64,000 bases of DNA, from contig NZ_CP021649.1 in assembly GCF_002176815.1 (NCBI RefSeq), forward strand, positions 62,001 to 126,000, given 5' to 3'. Under the pieces are notes generated by a model that had not been told where the DNA came from, did no database searches, and was given only the letters and a program-made list of their open reading frames with translations. The stretch comes from Acidovorax sp. T1 (GTDB taxonomy: Bacteria > Pseudomonadota > Gammaproteobacteria > Burkholderiales > Burkholderiaceae_C). Positions within the stretch are counted from its first letter, which is position 1, and each line of letters begins with the position of its first letter. The position numbers and the translations under genes are program-made. Of the stretch, positions 14,514 through 23,757 are shown piece after piece.

Positions 14514-17429
14514 ATGCAGGGTTGGCACACAACGTTTTTGGGGATGCGTGGGCTCCCCCGCGATATCAGCGACTTCGAGATGAAGGCATTTTTCACCTTC
14601 GATGGTGCCGAGCGCGACGCAATCAATGCACGCCGAGGTGATTCCCACAAGCTTGGTCTGGCGCTCCATATTGGTTTCCTGCGCATGAGTGGGCGTTTGC
14701 TCGGTGCCTTTCGGGTAATTCCAGTAGCCTTGTGGCGCCACCTTGGCAACGAGCTTGGCATTGCAGCACCAGAAGTCGCCTCGCTGAGAGCCATGTATGA
14801 ACGCGGGCGCACGCTATTCGATCACCAACAAGTAGCCTGCACGGTCCTTGGATTCCAGTGGATGAGCGAGCACCAGCGCCGCTCACTGGTACGTGAACTG
14901 CGCGACGAAGTGGCGCGCTGCGCCGACCGCGATCAGCTACTCGTGCGGGCGCGTCAATGGCTGTACAAGAACAAGCTGGTGATCGTGCACGAGCGGGCAA
15001 TTCGGACACTGATTGCGGCGGCACTTGCCCAGCTTGAAGTTGAAACAGGCACCGCCATCGCCGCCAGCGTTGATCCAGCAACACTTGATCGCTGGCGAGC
15101 CTCAGTTTCAGAGCTGCGCCCAGATGGACAAACCCAGCAGAGTTGGCTATGGGCTGCACCGGCGAAACACTCAACCCGCCAAATCAGCGAGGTACTGGAG
15201 CGCATCGACCTGCTTTACACGCTGGACGTTCATAAGCACCTGGCAGACATCCCCGATCTCATCTTGCGCCGCTACGCGCGCCGACTTGTCTCCAGGCCGC
15301 CCTCAGCCGGAGCCAAGATCAAAGAGCCAGCGCGCACCGTGGAGGTCGCATGCTTTCTTCGGTATTGCCTGTTCACCACCACAGACCAGTTGATCCTTAT
15401 GGTGCAGCGCCGGATCGCCGATCTGTGGCGTCAGGCTGCCGCCGATGTCCCCGCTACCGTCAATTGGGCCGCAATGTACAAAACGCTGCTCGGCGAACTT
15501 GTTGCCTTGAGCGCGCAAGGTGCGGTGCCAGATGCTGAGTTGCGTGCCCGTCTTGAAGCCTTGATCACCGAAACCCAGAAACGCAAACCACCGAGCAGGG
15601 CCTCCCTGGTCCGCGAGGGATTGATTGATGGAATTCGCCCCGTGCGGTCGTTGCTCGTCGCCATTGCAAAGCTGCCCTGGCAGGCCACCGGCGAGCATCC
15701 TGCCATCGAGTACCTTGCCAAGCTGCAAGCTTTATATCTCAAAGGATCCAGAAAGCTGCCAGTTGAAGTGGTGGCACCAAGTCTGGGAATGATCTGGCAG
15801 GTTTCGATCTCCAGCCCAGACCGGGAACGGGCGTTTCAGGCGTTGGAGGTGGCCACCCTGTTTGCCCTGCGCCGCGCGGTGCGCAATGGCTCGGTCTGGA
15901 TTGAGCACAGCCTGAGCTTTCGGGGTCGTGCGCGCTTGTTCTTCACGGACGAGCGTTGGCAGGCAGAGTCCAAGAAACACTATGCCCGTCTATCGTTACC
16001 CAGCAAGGCTGCCACTTTCTTGAAGCCTTTGCTGGCCAGAGTAACTGCCGGTGTCGATGCGGTGGCCGCTGCAGCCCGCAGTGGCGTACTGCGCGTGGAT
16101 GATGAACTCCATTTGTCGCCATTGCCCGCAGAGGACGAAGACCCAGAAGTGACCAAGCTGCGCGCGGCTTTGGATCACCGCATCGGTGAGGTTCAATTGC
16201 CGGAAGTGATTCTGGCCGTTGACGCCCAGGTGCGCTTTAGCTGGATCATGCTCGGACGTGAGCCGCGCTCTACCGACGAGCTGCTGATGGTCTATGCCGG
16301 CATCATGGCCCACGGCACCAGTCTGACTGCGGTCGAATGCGCGCGCATGATTCCGCAATTGTCTGCCACCAGCATTCGCCAGGCCATGCGCTGGGCGCGG
16401 GACGAACGGCGTCTGAGCCAGGCCTGCCAGGCTGTGCTGGAATTCATGCAGCGACACCCGATTGCCGCCACCTGGGGGCGGTCCGATTTGGCATCTTCTG
16501 ACATGATGAGCATGGAGACCACCAAACGGGTGTGGCAAGCCCGGCTTGATCCTCGGCGCAACACACCTTCCATTGGAATCTACTCCCATGTAAAAGACCG
16601 GTGGGGCATCTTCCATGCGCAGCCCTTTGTGCTCAATGAGCGCCAGGCGAGCGTGGCCATTGAAGGTGTCATCCGCCAAGAAAAGCTGGAGACCAGCCAG
16701 CTTGCTGTGGATACCCATGGCTACACCGACTTTGCCATGTCACATGCCCGTTTGCTTGGTTTTGATCTTTGCCCGCGGTTGAAGGAACTCAAACAGCGCC
16801 ACCTCTTTGTGCCACGCGGCACCAAAGTGCCCGCAGAAATCGCTGCGGTGTGCGAAGCCAATGTCGACGTCGCTTTGATCGAAAAGCATTGGGATAGTCT
16901 GGTGCACCTGGCAGCCTCGGTCATGAGCGGACATGCCAGTGCGGTGGCAGCTCTTGCGCGGTTCGGTTCTGCCGCCCAGGGCGATCCAATCTATGAGGCT
17001 GGCGTGCAATTGGGGCGGTTGCTGCGTACGGCGTTTTTGGCTGACTACTTTGTCAAGGACGCTTTCAGGAACGAGTTGCGCCGGGTGCTCAATCGGGGCG
17101 AGGCTGTTAACGCCCTCAAGCGCGCCATTTATACCGGCCGGATCAGCCCGGCGCAGGCCAAACGTGTCGATGAAATGCAGGCTGTGGCCGATGCGTTGAG
17201 CCTGATGGCCAACATCGTGATGGCGTGGAATACCTCACAGATGCAGGCGGTCCTGGATCGCTGGTCGAACCGCCGCCAGGTCATTCCACCGGAACTGATC
17301 GGGAAGATTGCGCCCACCAGGCTGGAGAGCATCAACTTGCGGGGTGTGTTTCGCTTCCCGGTTGACCGCTATGCTGACCAAATCCTGCCTTCGCGGCCAA
17401 ATGCATCGATAACTGGCACCAATGGATGA
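14514..17429 (+). CDS. tnpA: IS1071-type Tn3-family transposase, copy A
   Basis: A 971-residue Tn3-superfamily transposase. ATG 14514 is chosen because it is the only ATG near the start of the frame and it is conserved in copy B at 47281; TTG 14502 would add four residues. The N-terminal half carries the DUF4158-like DNA-binding region (DISDFEMKAFFTFDGAERDAIN), the C-terminal half the DDE domain (LAVDTHGYTDFAMSHARLLGFDLCPRLK holds the conserved Asp and PRLK). It is full length and open. By eye it differs from copy B at roughly one residue in fifteen, mainly in residues 1-120 and around 410-440, so the copies are not recent duplicates of each other. Confidence 0.93.
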   Translation: MQGWHTTFLGMRGLPRDISDFEMKAFFTFDGAERDAINARRGDSHKLGLALHIGFLRMSGRLLGAFRVIPVALWRHLGNELGIAAPEVASLRAMYERGRTLFDHQQVACTVLGFQWMSEHQRRSLVRELRDEVARCADRDQLLVRARQWLYKNKLVIVHERAIRTLIAAALAQLEVETGTAIAASVDPATLDRWRASVSELRPDGQTQQSWLWAAPAKHSTRQISEVLERIDLLYTLDVHKHLADIPDLILRRYARRLVSRPPSAGAKIKEPARTVEVACFLRYCLFTTTDQLILMVQRRIADLWRQAAADVPATVNWAAMYKTLLGELVALSAQGAVPDAELRARLEALITETQKRKPPSRASLVREGLIDGIRPVRSLLVAIAKLPWQATGEHPAIEYLAKLQALYLKGSRKLPVEVVAPSLGMIWQVSISSPDRERAFQALEVATLFALRRAVRNGSVWIEHSLSFRGRARLFFTDERWQAESKKHYARLSLPSKAATFLKPLLARVTAGVDAVAAAARSGVLRVDDELHLSPLPAEDEDPEVTKLRAALDHRIGEVQLPEVILAVDAQVRFSWIMLGREPRSTDELLMVYAGIMAHGTSLTAVECARMIPQLSATSIRQAMRWARDERRLSQACQAVLEFMQRHPIAATWGRSDLASSDMMSMETTKRVWQARLDPRRNTPSIGIYSHVKDRWGIFHAQPFVLNERQASVAIEGVIRQEKLETSQLAVDTHGYTDFAMSHARLLGFDLCPRLKELKQRHLFVPRGTKVPAEIAAVCEANVDVALIEKHWDSLVHLAASVMSGHASAVAALARFGSAAQGDPIYEAGVQLGRLLRTAFLADYFVKDAFRNELRRVLNRGEAVNALKRAIYTGRISPAQAKRVDEMQAVADALSLMANIVMAWNTSQMQAVLDRWSNRRQVIPPELIGKIAPTRLESINLRGVFRFPVDRYADQILPSRPNASITGTNG

Positions 17430-17469
17430 AACCGACCACGGTTTGACGCCACGAATCGCAGATTTGAAA

Positions 17470-17550
17470 GTGAACAGGAAAGTCAATGAAATCAACGATC
17501 TACCAACACCACCTCCGCGCCAGTGCTAGCTTTTCGTACCGTCACTTATT
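17470..17550. repeat. IS1071 copy A right repeat, outer 22 bp missing
   Basis: Inverted copy of 14391-14471. It ends at CACTTATT and is abutted by the GGGGTAGTCTCGG end of a different Tn3-family element. Confidence 0.85.
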
Positions 17551-18860
17551 GGGGTAGTCTCGGTTTCCGTGCAATTTCGGAATCCATCTCCAAATAAGCC
17601 TCTGGCGACAACAACTTAGCTGCGATTTATAGTGTTCCCCGGAGCGAAGGAGAACGCTGATGTCGAGCTACCGATACAGATTCGTAGGCTACGAAAAGCT
17701 GCCGTCTGGCATGAATGCGGATGACGTGCAGCTGCACTGCCGTTTACCGGACGAGTTGATCAGGGAAATTAGGAACAGTGGCTACGCGAAGCGCTACCAC
17801 CTGGGACTGGCCGTGCAGCTGTCGTTCCTCGCGCTGACTGGCAGGAATGCCGATGCCGCGCTCAAGATGCCGAGTGCGATGTTGAAAATGCTGTGCGAGC
17901 AACTGGGCATCCACTCGACCGCGATTGCCTCCCTAAAGTCGCTGTACTCGAATGCCGACCGGACCATCAGCAACCATAGGGCTTGGGTTCGAGAACAACT
18001 CCTCTTCTCTACCTACGACTCTAACGCCGAGGCACGCTTGCAGGCAGCATTGTCCCAGCAGGCGATCGACGCCTCCTCCGTCGATGACCTCCTCGCCTGC
18101 GCGCAGGAATGGCTCTTCGGCAGCAGGATCGTCCTGCCAGGCCAGCGTGTGGTGCTCGACCTGGCCCGATCTGCGTTTCAGGTTGTCGAGAACCTGGCCC
18201 TGGCAACAATTCGAGCAGCGGTCACTCCAGTACGACTTCGCGCGGTGCTCAAGGTCATGCACGAAGAGAGTCCGACTCCTGGCATCTCGTTGCTGGAGTG
18301 GTTGAAGCAATCGGCCGGCAAACATGGGGTGAAGGGCCTCAAAGAGGTGAACTCACGCATTGATGCTCTCAAAACACTGGGCGTGCACCTGTGGGACCTG
18401 CAAGGGCTCTCGATTGGGCGCATTCATGCGTTCGCCCAGGCCGTGGTCAATCGGCCGCCCCCCGAAACCGCCCGCCGCATCGAGGGTACCCGCTCGATCG
18501 AGATCGTGTGCTTTCTCAAACACCTGCTCGGCGAGCTTAGTGACGAGGCGATTTTTCGGAACAACCGGCACACCAACGACATCGTCCGCTCGGGCACCAA
18601 GCGCGTCCAGGCCAAACAGGCACAGCGCGCAATCGAGTACCGCCATTCCATTGAATCGATGCGGGACATTGCTGCTGACAGCGCGCGCGATGCCCATGAA
18701 CGGCTGGCAGCCATCACGGCGTTGGCCGATGACATGCTGGGCCGTCCGCCCGTCAGCCATGCTGAGGTTGTCAGGGAAACCTTGACCGAGCAGAGCACAC
18801 GCGTTCGCACGGTCCTTGATGGCATGAACTGCCTGGACCTGCGGGGAGATCCCGAGCACG
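17551..18860 (+). mobile_element. left end of a second Tn3-family transposon (truncated)
   Basis: GGGGTAGTCTCGGTTTCCGT starts a typical Tn3-family terminal repeat exactly where IS1071 copy A breaks off, followed by a transposase gene that keeps only its N-terminal 40 percent. The right limit is approximate: transposase similarity ends near 18850 and is followed by a short unrelated Lys/Ala-rich coding scrap (about 18866-18952). The other end of this transposon is not certain; a candidate repeat lies at 27061-27094. Confidence 0.75.
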
Positions 18861-18889
18861 CCGACGGTAAGCCGCCAAGGCCGACATGA
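17660..18889 (+). pseudogene. tnpA: Tn3-family transposase, N-terminal fragment
   Basis: A 409-residue frame with a good start (GGAGAACGCTG before ATG 17660). It carries the N-terminal DNA-binding part of Tn3-family transposases: MSSYRYRFVGYEKLPSGM, LPDELIREIRNSGYAKRYHL, AVQLSFLALTGR and the FGSRIVLPGQRVVLDLARSA segment. Full proteins have about 950-1000 residues and end with a DDE domain; here the chain ends at about 400 with an out-of-family tail (EHADGKPPRPT). It is therefore a dead transposase. The sequence differs clearly from the two IS1071 transposases of this window, so it belongs to a different Tn3 branch. Confidence 0.88.
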
Positions 18890-18961
18890 AGGCAGAAAAG
18901 AAGGCCGAGAAGGCCGTACCTGCGAAGGCGGCAAACGCGAACAAGGGCTAGCGACTCGGTC

Positions 18962-21604
18962 TCAGGAGGCAGCGGTGGGCGCTGCTTGCGGAACCACGGC
19001 GCCGACGGAAGGCACACCTTCGAATGCGAGCAAGCGCAGCGCGTTGACGACCACGAGCAACGTCGATCCTTCGTGGAACAGAACAGCCGTGCCAATGTTC
19101 AGCCCAAAGATGGTTGCCGGGATCAGCACGGCCACAACCCCCAAACTCACCCACAAGTTCTGGCGGATCACCCGCGCCGTGCGCCGCGACAGCGCGACCG
19201 CGAAAGGCAACTGGCTCAGGTCGTCGGCCATCAGCGCCACGTCCGCGGTCTCCAGCGCCACATCTGAGCCGGCCGCGCCCATCGCAATGCCCACGGTCGC
19301 GTTCGCCATGGCCGGCGCGTCGTTGACCCCATCGCCCACCATCGCGACCCTTCCCTTCTCCAGCAACTTCTTGATGGCATCCACCTTGTGTTCCGGCATC
19401 AGATCACCCTGCGCTTCGGTAAGGCCGACACTCTGCGCCACGGCTTCGGCAACGCGCTGGTTGTCGCCAGAGATCATGATCAGGCGCTCGATTCCGAGCT
19501 CCTTGAGGGCTCGCATCACGCCCGCTGCGGCCGGCCGGGGCGTATCCATCACGCCGAGCACACCCAGGTAGCGCTCTCCCAGGCGCACGACCATGGTCGT
19601 GCGTCCCTGGGCGATGAGCGCCTCGTTGGCGCGAGCCACCTCCGGCGGCATTGGCGCCCCGCCGATCTCGGAAAACATGGCGGCCTTGCCCACATGCAAC
19701 ATTTCCCCGGCAACTCGTGCCGATACGCCCCGGCCAGTGATGCTCTGCACCGATTCGACGCCGGGTTCGGGGCTGCCCGAGGTCAGTCGCTTTTGTGCGC
19801 CTTCGACTATCGCGGAGGCCAGCGGATGGTCGCTGTGCCGCTCCACCGCCAGCGCGACCGTCAGCAACTCCGATTCGCTCGAACCGGGGCCGGCAACGAC
19901 GTCCGTCAGCCGGGGCTTGCCTTCCGTGAGTGTCCCCGTCTTGTCGAACGCAATCGCCGTCAGGGTGCCCAGGTTCTCCAAAGGGCCGCCGCCTTTGACC
20001 AGCACGCCGCTGCGCCCGGCGCGAGCCACGCCGCTCAGCACGGCACTAGGCACCGAAATCGCCAGCGCGCAGGGGCTTGCCGCCACGAGCACGGCCATGG
20101 CCCGGTAGAAAGTGGTGCTGAACGGCTCGTCGATGACGAAGCCGGCGAACAGCAGAAGAACCACGCCAATGAGGATGACGGGAACGAAAATCCGTTCGAA
20201 CTTGTCGGTGAAATTCTGCGTGGGTGAGCGCTGCGTCTGAGCTTCGGTGACCAGCTTGACAACGCGTGCCATCGTGGACTCCGTCGAGGCACGGGCCACC
20301 ATGACTTCGATGGCGCCCGGTCCATTGATCGTGCCTGCGAACACCTTGTGCAGTGCGGCAACCTTCTCGAACGCCCGCAACGCCGCCTGGGAATCGTCGA
20401 CCGGCCGCTTGTCCACGGGCACGCTTTCACCGGTGACGGGGGCCTGGTTCACGCTGGACTCGCCACGCACCACGAAGCCGTCGGCGGGCAGCCGCTCGTT
20501 CGGCTTGACGAGCACCACGTCGCCCACTACGAGTTGCGCCACCGCGACCTGTTCCATGCTGCCGTCGGGCCGTTTCACCAGCGCAGTTTCGGGCGCGAGC
20601 TTGGCCAACGCTTCAATCGCCTTGCGTGCCCGCCCCATGGCGTAATGTTCCAGCGAGTGGCCAAGACTGAACAGGAACAGGAGCAGGCCTCCTTCGGCCC
20701 ATTGACCGAGTGCGGCTGCGCCCGCGGCGGCAACGAGCATCAGCGTGTCGATCTCGAAGCGCTTCGCGCGGATGTTCTCGATCGCCTCTTTAAGCGTGTA
20801 GTAGCCGCCGAAGACATACGCGGCGACGTAAAAGCCCTTGCTGACGAGTTCGGGCGCGAGGTCGCGCCACGCAAGCAGCCAGCCGATGAGCACCATGAGG
20901 CCCGCCAGCAACGCAAAGATCAATTCGGACTTTTCTCCGAAGGGCCCGCCATGGTCATGGGCATGGCCCGCGCCGGCGTGATCCGCATGGTCGTGGTCAT
21001 GGTCCTTCCCGTCGGCATGGTCATCGTGACCGTGCTCGGCATGCGCATGACCCTGGTGCGGCGTTGGCGCGTCATCGTACGCATGGCCGCCCTCATGCGC
21101 ATGGCCGTCGTGCGAATGCACGCCTTCACCGTGTTTCGCCGGGGCCGAGCTCGCTGGCTTCAGGGGAAGCCCAAGCATTTCGAGTTCGGACCTGACCTTC
21201 GCTTCATCGACCAGCGACCGGTCGAATTCGATGCGAACGGAACCCGTGGTTGAAACTTCCGCCTCGACCACGCCCTGGAGTGCGGAGATCTTGTCGCTCA
21301 GGCGCCTCGCGGCGCGCGCGTGCTGGGTCGATGTGTGGAACGCCAGATGCGCGAAGCGTTCGCCCAGCTCGGCGCCCGATGAGGCAGCGAGTTCGCGCAC
21401 ACGCTGCAGCGAGATCGTGTCGGGCCGGTAGTGAATGCACAACTGAGGCGGCTGCGAACCCCCGGCGTTGGCAACATGCACCTCACTGATGCCGTTGCGA
21501 CCTGAAAGCAGCGAGATGAGCCGCGCCACGCACAGGTCCTTGACATCTTCCACGCCGGATAGAAGGACGGGAATGTCGAGGCGGATTTTTTCGGCTTTGG
21601 CCAT
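18962..21604 (-). CDS. P1B-4-type metal-exporting ATPase with long His-rich segment
   Basis: An 880-residue inner-membrane pump. Its SPC motif (AASPCALAIS, about 509-518) and the HEGST segment near residue 845 mark the P1B-4 group (CzcP, CoaT, PfeT; Co, Zn, Fe or Cd export), not the CPC copper or Zn/Cd/Pb types. Catalytic motifs: TGES (391-394), DKTGTLT (554-560), SDHPLASAIVEG, and GDGVNDAPA. Two degenerate metal-domain folds occupy residues 1-150, and a segment rich in His and Asp (about 158-219) could bind several metal ions before the first membrane helix. ATG 21604 follows GGAG by seven bases. The divergent exchanger gene at 21783 and the His-rich protein at 23172 fit a Zn/Co-type resistance cluster; the metal itself is inferred. 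Confidence 0.88.
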   Translation of the reverse strand: MAKAEKIRLDIPVLLSGVEDVKDLCVARLISLLSGRNGISEVHVANAGGSQPPQLCIHYRPDTISLQRVRELAASSGAELGERFAHLAFHTSTQHARAARRLSDKISALQGVVEAEVSTTGSVRIEFDRSLVDEAKVRSELEMLGLPLKPASSAPAKHGEGVHSHDGHAHEGGHAYDDAPTPHQGHAHAEHGHDDHADGKDHDHDHADHAGAGHAHDHGGPFGEKSELIFALLAGLMVLIGWLLAWRDLAPELVSKGFYVAAYVFGGYYTLKEAIENIRAKRFEIDTLMLVAAAGAAALGQWAEGGLLLFLFSLGHSLEHYAMGRARKAIEALAKLAPETALVKRPDGSMEQVAVAQLVVGDVVLVKPNERLPADGFVVRGESSVNQAPVTGESVPVDKRPVDDSQAALRAFEKVAALHKVFAGTINGPGAIEVMVARASTESTMARVVKLVTEAQTQRSPTQNFTDKFERIFVPVILIGVVLLLFAGFVIDEPFSTTFYRAMAVLVAASPCALAISVPSAVLSGVARAGRSGVLVKGGGPLENLGTLTAIAFDKTGTLTEGKPRLTDVVAGPGSSESELLTVALAVERHSDHPLASAIVEGAQKRLTSGSPEPGVESVQSITGRGVSARVAGEMLHVGKAAMFSEIGGAPMPPEVARANEALIAQGRTTMVVRLGERYLGVLGVMDTPRPAAAGVMRALKELGIERLIMISGDNQRVAEAVAQSVGLTEAQGDLMPEHKVDAIKKLLEKGRVAMVGDGVNDAPAMANATVGIAMGAAGSDVALETADVALMADDLSQLPFAVALSRRTARVIRQNLWVSLGVVAVLIPATIFGLNIGTAVLFHEGSTLLVVVNALRLLAFEGVPSVGAVVPQAAPTAAS

Positions 21605-21782
21605 GGGTGCACTCCGATTTTTGTTGTCAAGCTGCTGGGCTACTATGCAGCTCCAGCCGTTGTGAACAGTGGATTATGAGGTCGAGTTATCAGTCAGGCC
21701 CGCCGAGGGCCCCACAGCAGACAAGCTCGTGGGTAAGATCGGCTGCCGGGCCAAACCCGCCAACGTACTGCGAAGCACAACA

Positions 21783-23069
21783 ATGAGAAAGTTTCTTGTC
21801 CTGCTGGCCATTGCCATTGCCGCGATTGTCCCGGCCGCCATCTTCCGGATCAGCGGATGGCGCCCCAATGCTGTCGTGGACACGGCCGTGTTCGGGCTCG
21901 CCGTGCTGGCGGCCGGCTTCATGCTCTCGTGGGGCGCCGAAGCCGCAGAGAAGCGCATTTCGCAGGGCCTCATACTGGCTCTCGTCGCACTCATCACAGT
22001 CCTGCCCGAGTATGCAGTCGACATGTACTACGCGTACCAGGCTGGCAAGGCGCCTGAGTCGAACTATGTGCACTATGCCGCGGCCAATATGACAGGCGCC
22101 AACCGGCTGCTGGTCGGCGTGGCGTGGCCTCTCATGGTGTTCCTTCATTGGTGGCGCACCCGCAAGCGCACCATCGAACTGGCAAGCGTGAACGTGCTGG
22201 AAGTGGGTTTCCTATTGGTGGCCAGCGTCTACGCATTTTCGATCGTCCTGAAGAACCGCATCAATCTGGTTGACACGGTCATTCTGGTCCTGATTTTCGG
22301 CACCTATCTTTGGTTCACGAGCCGGCTGCCGAAGGTGGAAACGGGCCTCGAAGCCGACGATGAGCCCGGCCCGGCCGCGGCGCTGTCGGAGCTCTCTCCG
22401 CGAAAGCAGTGGGCCTGGATGGCCGGGCTGGCGATCGTCGCCGCGGGCGTGATCCTGGCGGCAGCCGAGCCGTTCGCTGAATCCATCGTCGCCTCAGGGC
22501 GCATCCTGGGCATCGACGAGTTCCTGCTGATCCAGTGGCTTGCACCCTTGGCGAGCGAGGCGCCGGCAGTCGTCATCGCCATCCTGTTCGTCCTTTCGGG
22601 GCGCGCCGAGGGCGGGCTCACAACTATGATCAGCGACAAGATCAACCAGTGGACCCTGCTGGTGGGCATGCTGCCGCTGGCGATGAGCGTCGGCGCCGGA
22701 GCGATTGCGTCGTTGCCGCTGGACGCGCGGCAGCACGAGGAATTTTTTCTGACCGCGGCACAGTCGCTATTTGGAGTGGCTTTGTTGCTCCGGTTGCGCT
22801 TCAGCCTGCTATCGGCAGTCGTGCTGGCGGCCCTCTTTTCGGTCCAGATCGTTCTCGCCTTTGTCTATCGCGCGGATGCCGCCAAGGCCATCGCTTCGCT
22901 GACCATGCTGGGGTGGTTGTACCTCGGTCTCGCCGCCGTCCTATTCATGCTGTCGGGGCCGGCCGCCTGGCGCGCCGTCAGGAAACTGGAGGCCACGATT
23001 CATGGGCACGATCCGCAGGCGGCGGCACGCCGGGGGTCAGGTCCTGATACCGTCGGGCGCAACGGCTGA
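21783..23069 (+). CDS. sodium/calcium-exchanger-family (CaCA) membrane protein
   Basis: A 428-residue protein with about ten membrane segments. The two alpha repeats of the cation/Ca exchangers can be seen: GLILALVALITVLPEYAVD with the acidic LPEYAVDMYYAY, and LAPLASEAPAVVIAILFV with SEAP and the following SGRAEGGLTTMISDKI. Start ATG 21783 is preferred because the first helix (FLVLLAIAIAAIVPAA) begins just after it; GTG 21669 in the same frame would add a soluble 38-residue stretch. It diverges from the P1B-4 ATPase. Members move Ca2+ or other divalent ions against Na+ or H+; here a role in metal tolerance is inferred from the neighbours. Confidence 0.75.
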   Translation: MRKFLVLLAIAIAAIVPAAIFRISGWRPNAVVDTAVFGLAVLAAGFMLSWGAEAAEKRISQGLILALVALITVLPEYAVDMYYAYQAGKAPESNYVHYAAANMTGANRLLVGVAWPLMVFLHWWRTRKRTIELASVNVLEVGFLLVASVYAFSIVLKNRINLVDTVILVLIFGTYLWFTSRLPKVETGLEADDEPGPAAALSELSPRKQWAWMAGLAIVAAGVILAAAEPFAESIVASGRILGIDEFLLIQWLAPLASEAPAVVIAILFVLSGRAEGGLTTMISDKINQWTLLVGMLPLAMSVGAGAIASLPLDARQHEEFFLTAAQSLFGVALLLRLRFSLLSAVVLAALFSVQIVLAFVYRADAAKAIASLTMLGWLYLGLAAVLFMLSGPAAWRAVRKLEATIHGHDPQAAARRGSGPDTVGRNG

Positions 23070-23171
23070 GTAAACGCGCTACCGCCAGCTCTTCGCAATT
23101 TCGGGATGCCGTCCTACCACCCAGGAAGTGCAGTAGCGCTAAGGTTGGCCCTTCAATCCAAGGAGCAAATC

Positions 23172-23387
23172 ATGGCCAATCAACCCGCCGAGAAACCCGG
23201 CCCCCATCATCCGCACCAAGGCCACGTTCCAGGTGATCTGGATCCCCAAGGCCACCGCGACAAAAGCGCTCCACCAACAGGCACAACGGAAGAGCCTGGC
23301 GCCCATCATCCGCACGAGGGCCACAAACCCGGGGACCTGGACCCGCACGGACACCGCGATACGTCGGGCGGACAACAGAGGAAGTAA
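23172..23387 (+). CDS. 71-residue His-rich protein made of two 21-residue repeats
   Basis: Starts at ATG 23172, eight bases after AGGAG. The chain is two near copies of one unit: GPHHPHQGHVPGDLDPQGHR and GAHHPHEGHKPGDLDPHGHR, joined by KSAPPTGTTEEP. There is no signal peptide, so it is probably cytoplasmic. Five to six His per unit suggest binding of Zn, Co or Ni; a buffer or chaperone role beside the P1B-4 ATPase is inference. No named family is recognised. The hairpin at 23409-23429 lies just after its stop. Confidence 0.75.
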   Translation: MANQPAEKPGPHHPHQGHVPGDLDPQGHRDKSAPPTGTTEEPGAHHPHEGHKPGDLDPHGHRDTSGGQQRK

Positions 23388-23408
23388 GCTGCTTACGCAG
23401 CACTTGAG

Positions 23409-23429
23409 CGAGGCGGCGAGTCCGCCTCG
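23409..23429. terminator. GC-rich hairpin between convergent genes
   Basis: CGAGGCGG, loop CGAGT, CCGCCTCG: an 8-bp perfect stem between the convergent His-rich and CusF-like genes. No long T-run follows on either side, so it is a likely but unproven bidirectional terminator. Confidence 0.5.
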
Positions 23430-23436
23430 TTGCGTT

Positions 23437-23757
23437 TCAGGATGGCACGTAGATCAGTGCCGTCATTCTCAGGCTGAGATCGAACCGATCCGCCTGAAAG
23501 CGGACCCGGTCCCCGTCGCGCCTGCCAATCAGCCACTTCGCCTCAACGAACCTGAAGGTCGTCGTCCCGGCCCGAAGGTGCAGATAGGGAATGGCATCGT
23601 GCTGCAGGGTGATCTTGCCTGCCTCGTGATCGATCTTGACGATCCGGCCAGAGATGAAGTCGCTGGCGGAAGGCTCAGCGATGCACGCCGCGGTCGCAAC
23701 CAGCGCCAGTCCAAATCCCACAACCCATTTGCGGCGCGTCAAATGCAAGGTATCCAT
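23437..23757 (-). CDS. CusF-like periplasmic metal-binding protein
   Basis: A 106-residue protein from ATG 23757, eight bases after GGGGGAA. The N-terminus is an export signal (TRRKWVVGFGLALVATAACIA, twin arginine possible). The mature part has the OB-fold pattern of CusF: SGRIVKIDHEAGKITLQHDA, then IPYL and ends DRVRFQADRFDLSLRMTALI. In true CusF the copper ligands are one His and two Met (plus a Trp) in the MPAMTM-type loop; here that loop reads LHLRAGTTTF, so the Met ligands are absent. It may bind another metal or have lost binding. It is convergent with the His-rich gene. Confidence 0.75.
   Translation of the reverse strand: MDTLHLTRRKWVVGFGLALVATAACIAEPSASDFISGRIVKIDHEAGKITLQHDAIPYLHLRAGTTTFRFVEAKWLIGRRDGDRVRFQADRFDLSLRMTALIYVPS

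Larger units (their letters stand above)
14369..17550 (+). mobile_element. IS1071-family element, copy A, right end truncated
   Basis: A Tn3-family, resolvase-less insertion sequence of the IS1071 type (long ~110-bp ends and one ~971-residue transposase). The left end starts GGGGTCTCCTCG and is about 103 bp long (14369-14471). The right end (17470-17550) is its inverted partner with a few mismatches, but the outer 22 bp are gone: the sequence stops at CACTTATT and is joined directly to another GGGG end. The element therefore cannot transpose alone unless the other half lies elsewhere. Confidence 0.9.
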
